DNA of 64,000 nt, from NCBI GenBank assembly GCA_903845215.1, contig CAIMWI010000075.1, positions 1-64,000 of the forward strand, written 5' to 3'. This stretch comes from an uncultured Rhodobacterales bacterium. GTDB taxonomy: Bacteria > Pseudomonadota > Alphaproteobacteria > Rhodobacterales > Rhodobacteraceae. Both the position numbers and the translations under genes were made by a program. Below the pieces are notes generated by a model that worked only from the letters and a program-made list of their open reading frames with translations, had not been told where the DNA came from and did not search any database. Positions 17,487-26,700 of this stretch are shown here, piece after piece; the first letter of the stretch is position 1, and the number at the start of each line of letters is the position of its first letter.

Positions 17487-17933
17487 ATGTTGATGCAAAT
17501 CGCGGTTGGCAGCGGACTTTTGCTGATCAACATCACGCTCGCCGCCATGGCCGCCATGCTGCTAGAGGTGATCTTTGGCCGCTTGCACCACTGGTTCTTG
17601 CGCGAACCGCATCGCCCCAAACTGGTGTTGCTGGTGATGGGGGCCTCGGTTTGGGTGCTGGGGGTGATCACGGTGGGTTCGTGGATTTGGGCCTTGGCCT
17701 TCCAATCCCTGGGCGTTTTCCCCACGATGGAGCAGTCGCTGTATTTCAGCCTGGTGGCCTTTACGACCTTGGGCCTTGGCGACATCGTGCCTGCGCCGGA
17801 ATGGCGGTTGTTGGCTGGGATGGAGGCTGCGAACGGCTTTTTGAACTTTGGCCTGATGACCGCGCTTTTGATCGAATCCCTGCGCCAGATCCGCGTTGAT
17901 CAAGTGGCACAAAGGCGCAATCGCCCCGACTAG
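17487..17933 (+). CDS. small two-helix ion channel (potassium channel-like) membrane protein
   Basis: A 148-residue membrane protein with the layout of a minimal pore domain. There is an N-terminal helix, a second helix (LVLLVMGASVWVLGVITVGS), a pore loop with TLGLGD at 94-99, and a last helix (GFLNFGLMTALLIESL). In classic potassium channels the filter reads TVGYGD; leucine replaces tyrosine here. AGAGAGGGG precedes the ATG. Its stop shares the tetranucleotide CTAG with the stop of the convergent EamA gene. Ion selectivity cannot be predicted. Confidence 0.8.
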   Translation: MLMQIAVGSGLLLINITLAAMAAMLLEVIFGRLHHWFLREPHRPKLVLLVMGASVWVLGVITVGSWIWALAFQSLGVFPTMEQSLYFSLVAFTTLGLGDIVPAPEWRLLAGMEAANGFLNFGLMTALLIESLRQIRVDQVAQRRNRPD

Positions 17934-18790
17934 CGGTGCCGTCTGTGCAGCAGCAAGATCAACCCGCACGCCACGATCAGTGCCGATCCGATAAGGGTCA
18001 GCGCATCGGGTCGCTCGCCAAAGACCACCATGCCGATGATCAGGGCAAAGACAATCCGCGTATAGCGAAAGGGCGTGACGACCGCGACTTGGCCCATGCG
18101 CATCGCTTGGGTCAATGCCCCATAGCCCGCGATGCCAAAGAGGCTAGCCCCCGCCATCAACCCCAGTCCGAAAACACTTGGCCATATCACACGGCCCGTG
18201 ACCAGCAGCATCCCAAAGCCGCACAGCGCCAGTACCGCGAACCCTGCGACCCCCAACTGCGCGTTTGACAGCGCAGGCGGCGCTGCGCGGGTGGCCAAGT
18301 CGCGGCCCGCAAAGCCCAGCATACCCGCCAGCGCCAACAAGCTTAAAGGCGAAAAGCCCGACAGTCCGGGGCGCAGAATAAGCAGCACCGCCAGAAAGCC
18401 AGTCACAATCAAGGCCCCGCGCACCACCCCCACCTTTTCACCAAAAAGACTCGCGGCTACGGGCACGACGACCAAAGGTGTGGCTTGCAAAATGGCAGAG
18501 GCAGTCGAAATCGGCGTTAGCGCCACAGCCAGTGCATAAAACAGGCGGCCTGCGACCTCGAACGCGGACCGAACCGCCATGGTGCGCGACAGGGCCGCGC
18601 GGGGGAGGGGCGGGCTTTTGGCGCGCAAAGCGAGGCCAGAGAACCACAACACCCCAAAAAGCCCTTCGAAAACCAGCACCTGCCCCAAAGGCATCTGGGA
18701 AGCCGCGGTTTTCAAAAAGCCATCCTCGGCGGCAAAGCCCGCCATGGACGCCATCATCCACAGGCTGCCGCGCAAGTTGTCAGAGGCCAA
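17930..18790 (-). CDS. EamA/DMT-family permease
   Basis: A drug/metabolite transporter-type exporter with ten predicted helices in two repeated EamA halves, 286 residues. Typical pieces are STASAILQATPLVVVPVAASLFGEKVG in the first half and TPFRYTRIVFALIIGMVVFGE in the second. The start codon is TTG with AGGAGA 6 bases upstream, and the N-terminus SDNLRGSLWMM matches related permeases. The transported compound is unknown. It lies between dapA and the ion channel. Confidence 0.88.
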   Translation of the reverse strand: MASDNLRGSLWMMASMAGFAAEDGFLKTAASQMPLGQVLVFEGLFGVLWFSGLALRAKSPPLPRAALSRTMAVRSAFEVAGRLFYALAVALTPISTASAILQATPLVVVPVAASLFGEKVGVVRGALIVTGFLAVLLILRPGLSGFSPLSLLALAGMLGFAGRDLATRAAPPALSNAQLGVAGFAVLALCGFGMLLVTGRVIWPSVFGLGLMAGASLFGIAGYGALTQAMRMGQVAVVTPFRYTRIVFALIIGMVVFGERPDALTLIGSALIVACGLILLLHRRHR

Positions 18791-18850
18791 GCGCGTCTCC
18801 TGTCAATTTCGGATGATGCACGGCTGAAGGCGCGGGCTCATTAGACCAAG

Positions 18851-18895
18851 CCAGATTAGATCAGACGCGATTAGATTAGACGCGATTAGATTAGA
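18851..18895. repeat. 15-bp tandem repeat, three copies, over the dapA stop
   Basis: Three adjacent 15-base units: 18851-18865, 18866-18880 and 18881-18895. The last two are identical (CGCGATTAGATTAGA on the plus strand); the first differs at three positions. The dapA stop codon (18886-18888) lies in the unit nearest the gene. The unit length is a multiple of three. Confidence 0.9.
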
Positions 18896-19758
18896 CTGGC
18901 AAACTGCATCGCGGCCTTGATCTTGGCCTTGGTGCCTTCGGTCAGGGTCAGCAAGGGCAAGCGCACCTCTTCGGCGCACAGTCCTAGCAGCGACAGGCCA
19001 TATTTTGCCCCTGCAAGCCCCGGTTCGATAAAGATCGCCTCGTGCAGCGGCATCAGGCGGTCTTGATATTCCAACGCCGTGGCGTAATCGCCGCGAAGGG
19101 TTGCGTCTTGGAATTCGGCGCAAAGCTTGGGGGCCACGTTGGCGGTGACAGATATGCACCCCACCCCGCCATGGGCGTTAAAGCCCAAGGCCGTAGCATC
19201 CTCGCCCGAGAGCTGGATGAAATCTTTCCCGCAAGAGGCGCGCTGCATCGGCACACGTTCGATCTTGCCCGTGGCATCCTTGACCCCGATGATCCGCGGC
19301 AGTTTGGCCAGCGTGCCCATCGTATCAGGCAGCATATCCACGACCGACCGGCCGGGGATGTTGTAGATGATGATGGGAAGGGTGCAAGCATCATGCAGGG
19401 CGGTGAAATGCGCGATCAGGCCAGCTTGCGTGGGCTTATTGTAATAGGGCGTGACGACCAAAGCGGCATTGGCCCCAACCTTTTGCGCATGGCGGATCAG
19501 GTCGATCCCTTCGGCGGTGTTGTTTGATCCCGCCCCCGCAATCACCGGAATGCGGCCGGCGACCACGCGCACCACTTCCTCGACCACTTGGCGGTGCTCG
19601 TCATGGCTAAGCGTGGGGCTTTCGCCCGTGGTGCCCACCGGCACCAACCCGTGCGAGCCTTGGGCGATGTGCCATTCGACCAAGTGTTTAAGCGTCACCA
19701 AATCCAACGCGCCGTTCTTGAAAGGCGTGACAAGGGCGGGAAATGACCCTTTGAACAT
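18886..19758 (-). CDS. dapA: 4-hydroxy-tetrahydrodipicolinate synthase
   Basis: DapA condenses pyruvate with aspartate semialdehyde, the first step towards diaminopimelate and lysine. The 290 residues include [15 protein letters not shown] (T43-T44), Y132 in [10 protein letters not shown] and the Schiff-base lysine K160 in GVKDATG. AGGAG lies 9 bases before the ATG. The last residues QFASLI and the stop are encoded by a 15-base tandem repeat, so the C-terminus may have been shaped by repeat expansion. It diverges from the lytic transglycosylase gene across 150 bases. Confidence 0.96.
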   Translation of the reverse strand: MFKGSFPALVTPFKNGALDLVTLKHLVEWHIAQGSHGLVPVGTTGESPTLSHDEHRQVVEEVVRVVAGRIPVIAGAGSNNTAEGIDLIRHAQKVGANAALVVTPYYNKPTQAGLIAHFTALHDACTLPIIIYNIPGRSVVDMLPDTMGTLAKLPRIIGVKDATGKIERVPMQRASCGKDFIQLSGEDATALGFNAHGGVGCISVTANVAPKLCAEFQDATLRGDYATALEYQDRLMPLHEAIFIEPGLAGAKYGLSLLGLCAEEVRLPLLTLTEGTKAKIKAAMQFASLI

Positions 19759-19908
19759 GGCAGCGACTCCTTGGTTTGGCGGGCGATGCGCCCGAAGATA
19801 CGGTCCTCTTCCTAACGACAGTTGCAGCTTTTGCCAAGCATGGGCGATTGATCACCGATGGCTACCTTTCGGGTTGTGGCGCAGGGGCGCTTCAGGCAAA
19901 ATTGCGCC

Positions 19909-21864
19909 ATGATGAAATGCATCCCAATCTTTCGTGTTTTTGCCCTGCTGGCTGGCTTAGCGGCCACTTCGGCCTTGGCCTATAATGAAAACGAAATCAG
20001 TTCTTTACGCGATGCGCAGGTGCTGGCCACGCAAGAAGATTGGGCCGGGGCATCCGCCCGCGCCCAAGCGGCAGGCGCCGTGGGTTTCGATGTCATCGAA
20101 TGGCAACGCCTGCGCGCCGGAGTGGGGCTTTTGGGTGACTACGAAGCCTTCCTTGCCCGCCGCCCCGATTGGCCCGGCCTGCCCTATCTGAAAGCTGCCG
20201 GAGAGGTGGCGGTGGCGCGCTCCACCGATCCTGACCGGGTCTTGCAGTACTTTGGCGATACCCCCCCCGCCAAAGCCGCAGGCGTTCTGGCGCTGACAGC
20301 AGCACTGGATGCCAAGGGCCGCCATTCAGAGGCTGTCGAAGTTGCCACAATCGGGTGGACCAAGTTGAAATTCACCGCCGACGAACAGGCGCAACTGTTT
20401 GCAACCTATCGCCCAGATCTGCGTGTGGCGCATGAGGTGCGGCTTGACCGCATTTTGTGGGACGGATCTCGCGCGGATGAGGGCGCGCGGATGCTGTCAC
20501 TGGTATCGCAAGACTGGGCACGCCTTGGCCAAGCCCGCCTTGCGCTGCGCGCAGACAAGGATGGGGTTGCAGCGCTGGTCAATGCCGTGCCCAAGGCCCT
20601 GAAGGACGACCCCGGTTTGGCCTTTGAACGCTTTTTGTTCCGGATGCGGCACGACAATTATGCCGATGCGGCAGAATTGATCCTAGATCGCTCCACCTCG
20701 GCCAAGCGGCTTGGGGATGCGGAGGCGTGGGCCGCAAAAAGGGCTGACCTTGCGCGTATCTTGATGCGCAAGGATGCTGCGAAAACTGCCTATAAGGTCG
20801 CCTCTTCACATCAGTTGACAGATCTGGGCGACATGGCAGATCTAGAGTTTCTCAGCGGCTTTATTGCCCTGCGCAAGCTGAACGATCCGGCCTTAGCGCT
20901 AGGCCATTTCAGCCGTCTGGCGGGGGCCACAACCCCCATCAGTCAGGCCCGCGCGCAGTACTGGCTAGGCCGCACCCATCAAGCCTTGGGTGACAAGCCC
21001 AACTCCCTCAGCGCTTATGCCAAGGCGGCGCAGTATCAAACGTCTTACTATGGCCTGCTGGCGGCCGAGAAACTAGGACTAAGCCTGGACGAAAGCCTTC
21101 TGTCGAATGCCCCCCCGCCAGGAACTTGGGAGGGCGCGCGCTATGCCAAATCGTCGGTGCTAGAGGCGGCGGTGCGGATGGCAGGTGCGGGCAATGAGCA
21201 ACTCTCAGCCCGCTTTTTGTTGCATTTGGGCGAAAGCCTCTCTGATGCCGAATTGGGCACGCTGGCGGGTTTGGCGCTGAAACTGGGACAATACCGCGCG
21301 TCGGTGCTGATCGCCAAGGCCGCCACCGAACGCGGGGTGATCTTTCCCGGCGCCTATTTTCCCGTGCCCGAAATGATCCCTGAAAAACTGCCCGTCAGTC
21401 GCGCACTGGCGCTGTCGATTGCGCGGCGCGAAAGCGAGTTTGACCCCGAGGCCCGCAGCCCAGCAGGCGCGTTGGGCTTGATGCAGATGCTGCCCACCAC
21501 AGCTGCCCAAGTGGCCAAAGATCAAGGGATCAAGTTTTCCGAAGCCAAACTTGCGTCAGACCCAGCTTACAATGCCACGCTGGGGGCGGCTTATCTCAAA
21601 GAACTGGCCGATCAATTTGGGCCCTCGGTGGCGCTGATCGCCTCGGGCTACAATGCGGGGCCCGGCCGTCCAAGCGGTTGGATCGACGCCTTTGGCGACC
21701 CCAGATTGGATAGCACTGATGTGGTCGATTGGGTCGAGATGATCCCCTTCACTGAAACGCGCACCTATGTGATGCGCGTGGTCGAAGGCGTCGTGATATA
21801 CCGTGCCAAATTGCGCGGCACGGTAGGGCCGGTAAATGTGACGGATGAGTTGACCGGAAACTAG
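19909..21864 (+). CDS. soluble lytic murein transglycosylase (Slt70-like)
   Basis: A periplasmic enzyme that cleaves peptidoglycan glycan strands to 1,6-anhydro products. The 651-residue protein has a signal peptide ending near ATSALA, a long alpha-superhelical region (about 40-470), and a C-terminal SLT domain with IARRESEFDPEARSPAGALG (catalytic glutamate in RRESEF), LMQMLPTTAAQVA and ALIASGYNAGPGR. An upstream in-frame start at 19858 would add 17 residues before the signal and is unlikely. Its TAG stop shares CTAG with the convergent ArnT-like gene. Confidence 0.93.
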   Translation: MMKCIPIFRVFALLAGLAATSALAYNENEISSLRDAQVLATQEDWAGASARAQAAGAVGFDVIEWQRLRAGVGLLGDYEAFLARRPDWPGLPYLKAAGEVAVARSTDPDRVLQYFGDTPPAKAAGVLALTAALDAKGRHSEAVEVATIGWTKLKFTADEQAQLFATYRPDLRVAHEVRLDRILWDGSRADEGARMLSLVSQDWARLGQARLALRADKDGVAALVNAVPKALKDDPGLAFERFLFRMRHDNYADAAELILDRSTSAKRLGDAEAWAAKRADLARILMRKDAAKTAYKVASSHQLTDLGDMADLEFLSGFIALRKLNDPALALGHFSRLAGATTPISQARAQYWLGRTHQALGDKPNSLSAYAKAAQYQTSYYGLLAAEKLGLSLDESLLSNAPPPGTWEGARYAKSSVLEAAVRMAGAGNEQLSARFLLHLGESLSDAELGTLAGLALKLGQYRASVLIAKAATERGVIFPGAYFPVPEMIPEKLPVSRALALSIARRESEFDPEARSPAGALGLMQMLPTTAAQVAKDQGIKFSEAKLASDPAYNATLGAAYLKELADQFGPSVALIASGYNAGPGRPSGWIDAFGDPRLDSTDVVDWVEMIPFTETRTYVMRVVEGVVIYRAKLRGTVGPVNVTDELTGN

Positions 21865-23429
21865 GGCTTTAGCCACACCGACAGATCAACCCGCCGGCCC
21901 GTGCCTAGGTCAAGCCCTTTGACAGCCCCTAAGGCCAGCAGCCCAGCAGCTGGCGCGTCTTGACCGGCAAGCGCAATCACTTGGCAGCCTGGGTCAGAAA
22001 GGGCTGCGATGATGCGCTCTTTTGGCTGAAACTGCACATGCGCATCGGTAAAGAACATCAAAGACGGCTCAGCATATCCCGCGACGCGAAAGCTGCACGT
22101 TGGATGGCTTGCCGCTATGGCCGCCAAGGGGCGCGCGGGCCAAAGTGCGTCGATCCCTGCCAGCGTCGGATAGATCGTGGCATTTAGCGCCAATGCGCCC
22201 GCAGCCAGTGCCGCAGCCAGGCGAACAGGCCCGCGCCGCGCCGCCCATAGGATCAGCCCAAGGCTTAGGCTGACAGCTAATGTCCCGATCCAGAACGTCG
22301 TTGGCAAGGCCACACCCAACTGCCCTGCTTGCCAAAACAGTGCCGCCAACAGCACCAGAGGAAAAATCCCCGCCAAACCCATCGGCCAAAGCCTGCGCAT
22401 AGAACCGCTTTGGACGGCATAGGCCACAAGCAGCGCCAAGGCCGGATAGGTGGGCAAGGTGTAATGCACCAGCTTGGTGGGCAAAGCCTCAAATATCAGC
22501 CATGTGGGCAACAGGCTTAACAGGCCAAACTGAACCACCGCATCCCGCCGCCCTGCCCAAATGGCGGGCAGGCTTGCAGCCAGTGGCATAGCCGCCGGCC
22601 AGAAGGTCAGCCAGATGGCAGCCAGATAAGACCCCGGCGGTGCTCCGTGCTTTTCCTGAGCCGAGGCCATCTTTTCAAACATATCCGCACCGAGCGAAGC
22701 ACCCCAAAAGGCACCGTCGCTCACGACTGAGATCGCCACAAACCAAGGTGCCGCTAAAGCGCCAAACAGCAGCAATCCCGGCACAGGCCGCAGCTGCACC
22801 AAAGGCGCAAAACTGCGAGACACCAGACACTGACCCGCCAAAGTCAGCCCAATAACCATAGGCCCGATCGGCCCCTTGATCAGGGTGCTGGCGGCCAGAA
22901 CGGCCCAAAAGCCCATGGCAAAGCCCCAAGGCAAGCCCCGATCCCGCCCGCTCCTTGCCAAAAGATACTGCCCCATAGCCACGCTGGCCAACAGCATAGC
23001 ATCGGTTTTGGCCAAATGCGCCTCCGCCCCCAACATCAGGCTGGCCGCTAAGGCGACGGCAGCCAAGAAAGCGGCCTCGCGCCCCAGATAAAGCCGCGCC
23101 GTGGCATGGGTGAATCCCACCGCCAGCAACGCCCCCAGCACACTGATCAGCCGGTAGGACCAAATCTGATCCGGCTGCCCCGTTACAGCCGCCGCCGCTG
23201 CCTGCATCCAGTAAATCCCAACAGGCTTTTTGTAGCGTGGCGCCTCACCAAAACGGATATCCACCCAATCGCCCGAGGCCAGCATTTGCCGCGAGGCCTG
23301 CGAAAACAACACCTCGTCGCGGTCTACAGGCGGCAGGCTGAAAAACCCCGGCAGGGCCAAAGTCAGCATCACCAGCAGCGCCAAGCCCAAGCCCCGCCCC
23401 TTAGCCACCTGATGCGCAATCCAGTCCAT
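21861..23429 (-). CDS. ArnT-like membrane glycosyltransferase (GT83/PMT family)
   Basis: A 522-residue multi-spanning protein of the ArnT/PMT family, which moves a sugar from a polyprenyl-phosphate carrier to lipid A or other acceptors. The first loop LPPVDRDEVLFSQASRQMLA holds the conserved acidic pair, followed by RYKKPVGIYWMQ. About eleven helices follow, then a soluble C-terminal domain. I chose the ATG at 23429 (GGGGG upstream). An ATG at 23450 is also in frame and lies inside the recurring CAAGATGAAG element. Donor and acceptor are unknown. Confidence 0.85.
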   Translation of the reverse strand: MDWIAHQVAKGRGLGLALLVMLTLALPGFFSLPPVDRDEVLFSQASRQMLASGDWVDIRFGEAPRYKKPVGIYWMQAAAAAVTGQPDQIWSYRLISVLGALLAVGFTHATARLYLGREAAFLAAVALAASLMLGAEAHLAKTDAMLLASVAMGQYLLARSGRDRGLPWGFAMGFWAVLAASTLIKGPIGPMVIGLTLAGQCLVSRSFAPLVQLRPVPGLLLFGALAAPWFVAISVVSDGAFWGASLGADMFEKMASAQEKHGAPPGSYLAAIWLTFWPAAMPLAASLPAIWAGRRDAVVQFGLLSLLPTWLIFEALPTKLVHYTLPTYPALALLVAYAVQSGSMRRLWPMGLAGIFPLVLLAALFWQAGQLGVALPTTFWIGTLAVSLSLGLILWAARRGPVRLAAALAAGALALNATIYPTLAGIDALWPARPLAAIAASHPTCSFRVAGYAEPSLMFFTDAHVQFQPKERIIAALSDPGCQVIALAGQDAPAAGLLALGAVKGLDLGTGRRVDLSVWLKP

Positions 23430-23446
23430 GCCGCCCCCAAAGCTCT

Positions 23447-23499
23447 TCATCTTGGCACAAATACTCGACGGGGGGTCTGGGGGGTGTCAAACCCCCCAG
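23447..23499 (-). repeat. recurring intergenic element, copy B
   Basis: Read on the minus strand, a 9-bp hairpin (23499-23491 with 23485-23477, loop of five) is followed by the core GAGTATTTGTGCCAAGATGA. It lies between the folC stop and the ArnT-like gene, in the same orientation as both. It is the copy closest in sequence to copy A at 14781. The ATG inside the core could serve as a start for the downstream gene. Confidence 0.65.
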
Positions 23500-23517
23500 C
23501 CGGAGCCGCCGCGCGCC

Positions 23518-24786
23518 CTAGCCGTTCTCGCGCAAAACCGTGCCAGCCAGATAAAGCGATCCGCAAATCAGCACACGGGCCGTCGGGGTGTGGTGCGCAA
23601 TGGTGCGCAAAGCATCGGCCACCGATCCAGCGATCTGCGCCTTCATCCCCGCGGCCAAAGCGGCGTCGCGGGTTTGCTCGGCGGGCAGGGTATTTTTCTC
23701 ACCCGGAATCTCGACCGCGTGCAGGGCCGTGGTCTGGCTGGCCAAAGGCACCATATAGCCGCGCACGTCTTTGGTGTTCAGCATCCCGCAGATCAGATGG
23801 GTTTCGCGCAAAGGCATCCGCGCCAAGGTTGACGCAACCGCTTGGCCGCCTGCCGGATTATGGCCGCCGTCCAGCCAAAGCTCAACCTGCGGTGCCAGAT
23901 CAACCAACGGCCCTTTGCGCAACCGCTGCATCCGTGCGGGCCAAATGGCTTGGGTCACCGCCACCTCGCACTGGGCCGCTGTTGCCCCCAGATGGCGCAG
24001 GGCGGTTAGGGCGGCTCCGGCATTGTGAATCTGGTGCGGGCCGGGCAGGTTGGGCAGCGGCAGGTCTAACAAGCCGTTGTCGTCTTGATAGACCATCCGG
24101 CCATGTTCTTCATGCACATGCCAGTGCTGGCCAAAGGCCAAAACCGGCGCGCCCAAGCGCAAAGCGCGCGCCTCTATCACCGCCATGCCTGCATCGTCTT
24201 GCGGGCCGATGATCACCGGCACGCCGCGCTTGATGATTCCGGCTTTTTCAAAGGCGATTTCGGGCAAAGTCTCGCCGAGATATTGCTGATGGTCGATCGA
24301 CACGGGCGTGATGATCGTCAGCGCAGGATGGTCCACCACATTGGTCGCATCCAATCGCCCGCCCAGACCAACCTCCAGCAACGTGTAATCAGCCGAAGTG
24401 CGTGCAAAAGCCAAAAGGGCGGCACAGGTGGTGATTTCGAAAAACGTAATCTCCCCCGCGCCGTTCTTTTGCACACATTCGTCCAAAAGATCGGTCAGCG
24501 CGGCTTCGGAAATGATCTCGCCCGCCAAGCGGATGCGTTCATGAAACCACGCCAGATGCGGCGAGGTATAGGCATGCACCTTCGCCCCCCCCGCCTCTAG
24601 CCCCGCGCGGATCATCGCTTGGGTTGACCCTTTGCCATTGGTGCCCGCGATGTGAATGACGCGCGGCAAGGTCCGTTCTGGGTTGCCCAAAGCCGCCAGC
24701 AAACGGTGGGTGCGGTCCAAGGTCAGGTCAATCACCTTGGGATGAAAGGTCATCATCCGGTCCAAAATGGCGTCAGAGGTGGCCAT
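23518..24786 (-). CDS. folC: bifunctional folylpolyglutamate / dihydrofolate synthase
   Basis: FolC adds glutamate to dihydropteroate to form dihydrofolate and lengthens the polyglutamate tail of folates. The 422-residue Mur-ligase-like protein has the P-loop HIAGTNGKGST, the segment TSPHLAWFHERIRLAGE, LEVGLGGRLDATNVV and WLDGGHNPAGG. It begins 2 bases after the accD stop, so the two are cotranscribed, an arrangement frequent in proteobacteria. Confidence 0.96.
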   Translation of the reverse strand: MATSDAILDRMMTFHPKVIDLTLDRTHRLLAALGNPERTLPRVIHIAGTNGKGSTQAMIRAGLEAGGAKVHAYTSPHLAWFHERIRLAGEIISEAALTDLLDECVQKNGAGEITFFEITTCAALLAFARTSADYTLLEVGLGGRLDATNVVDHPALTIITPVSIDHQQYLGETLPEIAFEKAGIIKRGVPVIIGPQDDAGMAVIEARALRLGAPVLAFGQHWHVHEEHGRMVYQDDNGLLDLPLPNLPGPHQIHNAGAALTALRHLGATAAQCEVAVTQAIWPARMQRLRKGPLVDLAPQVELWLDGGHNPAGGQAVASTLARMPLRETHLICGMLNTKDVRGYMVPLASQTTALHAVEIPGEKNTLPAEQTRDAALAAGMKAQIAGSVADALRTIAHHTPTARVLICGSLYLAGTVLRENG

Positions 24787-24788
24787 GA

Positions 24789-25694
24789 TCAGGCCTTCGC
24801 CGCCACTTTGCCCTCGGGCGAGGGCAGGTCGGCCTGAATCGCAGGGGAAAGACCTTGCAGCATCCGCACAATCGTCACCAGTTCATCGCGCATCGCTTTG
24901 CGGTGGGTGACGCGGTCAAGCATTCCATGATCCAGCAGATATTCAGCGCGTTGGAAGCCTTCGGGCAGCTTTTCGCGGATGGTTTGTTCGATCACGCGGG
25001 GGCCTGCAAAGCAGATCAGCGCGTTGGGTTCAGCAATTTGCACATCACCCAACATGGCGTAGCTGGCTGTCACCCCGCCCGTGGTCGGGTGGGTCAGAAC
25101 GACGATATAGGGCAAGCCCGCTTCGCGCAGCATCTGCACCGCCACCGTGGTGCGGGGCATTTGCATCAGCGACAAAATCCCCTCTTGCATCCGCGCGCCA
25201 CCGGCCGAGCAAAAGACGACCATAGGCCGCTTGTGTTTCACCGCCGTCTGCGCGCCCACGATCATGGCATTGCCCACGAACATGCCCATTGATCCGGCCA
25301 TAAACGCAAAATCCTGCGCCACGGCCACAATCGGCGTGCGCAGAATTTCACCTTCGGCCACGACCATCGCGTCACGTTCCCCCGTTGCTTTTTGGGCGGC
25401 GCGCAGGCGTTCGGGGTATTTCTTTTGGTCGCGAAAATGCAGTGGGTCGACAACAGGCTCGGGCACTTTCACTTCGGTGAAAATTCCGCCGTCAAACAAC
25501 GCCTTAAATCGGTCGCGCGGGGTGATGGCCATGTGATGGTCGCACGAGGTGCAGACATTCAGATTGTCAGCCAATTCGCGGTGAAACAGCATCGTGCCGC
25601 ATTCGGTGCATTTGGTCCACAGATTGTCTGGGGTTTCACGCCGCGAAAACAGCGAGTTGATCTTGGGACGGACGTAGTTGGAGATCCAGTTCAT
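24789..25694 (-). CDS. accD: acetyl-CoA carboxylase carboxyltransferase subunit beta
   Basis: The beta subunit of the carboxyltransferase that makes malonyl-CoA for fatty acid synthesis. The 301 residues begin with the zinc ribbon (C29, C32, C48, C51) and continue with the crotonase-like domain, including [37 protein letters not shown] and [26 protein letters not shown] 8 bases before ATG 25694 fixes the start; a longer upstream frame is not typical of the family. accD-folC is a common pairing. Confidence 0.97.
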   Translation of the reverse strand: MNWISNYVRPKINSLFSRRETPDNLWTKCTECGTMLFHRELADNLNVCTSCDHHMAITPRDRFKALFDGGIFTEVKVPEPVVDPLHFRDQKKYPERLRAAQKATGERDAMVVAEGEILRTPIVAVAQDFAFMAGSMGMFVGNAMIVGAQTAVKHKRPMVVFCSAGGARMQEGILSLMQMPRTTVAVQMLREAGLPYIVVLTHPTTGGVTASYAMLGDVQIAEPNALICFAGPRVIEQTIREKLPEGFQRAEYLLDHGMLDRVTHRKAMRDELVTIVRMLQGLSPAIQADLPSPEGKVAAKA

Positions 25695-25876
25695 CGGCTG
25701 GCCCTTTGGTCGCTCTATTCCTGCCCGAGATAGTCTGGGCGGGGCCGAATTGCAATCACCCAGACGGCGTTCTGCCCGAGCACGCCCCAAAACAAAGGAT
25801 CGGTCTTGCCCAGAGGCGAGCGGCTCATTAACGCTTGGGGCTGATGCGGCCAGATTACGGCCGGGATGGGGGCTCA

Positions 25877-26470
25877 ATGCCGGGTCTATCAAAGCTTCGC
25901 GGCGCTTTTTTGGGGGTTGGTCTGGCTTTGCTGGGCTGCGATGCCAGCGTGACCGGCCAAAACCTGCACGAGCTTTCAGTGTTGGACGGGGCCATCACTG
26001 TGGCTGCCCCGATTGGCTATTGCATCGACAAAGAGGCATCCACCGCGCGCGGGCCTGCCACGGTTTTGCTGATTGGGCGGTGCGATGACCAAGGCCAAGT
26101 GGCCGCGGCCATGGTGACGTTGACCATTGGGGGCATAGCCTCGGCCGGGGTGCTGGTGGCTGGCCAACAGGTCTTGAAAACATTCTTTGACTCAAACGCC
26201 GGACGCAGGGTTTTGGCACGGGATGGCAAGGCAGATCACGTCCAAATCTTGGAAATGCAAAACTATGGGCGCGGGCTGTTGTTGCATCTGAACGATAAAG
26301 TGGCAGGGGATTATTGGCGCGCCATTACGGCCATCAAGGGGCGGCTTGTGACCATTTCTGCTTTGGGCGTGGCAGGTGCGCCGCTGACAGCGGAACAAGG
26401 GCGCGCCTTGGTTACCGACACAATGGCCCTGTTGGACAAACGCAACGGCGTCAAACCTGCAGCGCCTTGA
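25877..26470 (+). CDS. small putative lipoprotein of unknown function
   Basis: A 197-residue protein that begins with a lipoprotein-type signal ([15 protein letters not shown], modified cysteine at 21). The mature part starts with a segment resembling [18 protein letters not shown] and contains only a few cysteines, with no domain I recognise. It has no further membrane segment, so it would be anchored at the envelope. The start is ATG 25877 after a GGGATGGGGG stretch. It is divergent from accD and stands alone before the LysR gene. Confidence 0.6.
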   Translation: MPGLSKLRGAFLGVGLALLGCDASVTGQNLHELSVLDGAITVAAPIGYCIDKEASTARGPATVLLIGRCDDQGQVAAAMVTLTIGGIASAGVLVAGQQVLKTFFDSNAGRRVLARDGKADHVQILEMQNYGRGLLLHLNDKVAGDYWRAITAIKGRLVTISALGVAGAPLTAEQGRALVTDTMALLDKRNGVKPAAP

Positions 26471-26700
26471 ATGGCTCGGCGGCAGTGATTCCCTGATCAA
26501 TGTCCGCTGTGTGGCGGCGGATGTGCCAATCAATGGCTGAATTCGGCCACAATTGGCCAGATTTCCCGGGTTTCGATCGTTTCCTTGCCAAGAACGATCT
26601 TAGGAATACCCCGGAACAGTCGCCGCAGTGCCGCGATCTTGCCTGAATTGGCGATCACCCCTTGACCAACAGCACCCGAAACGCTGCTAGGGGATGTAAG

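Noticed and set aside
18803-19159. Alternative frame through the dapA repeat as a separate gene
   Set aside because: It is a shadow of dapA in another frame; only the repeat itself is of interest.
25694-25892. N-terminal extension of AccD
   Set aside because: The zinc ribbon should start about 28 residues in; ATG 25694 with AAAGGG gives exactly that.
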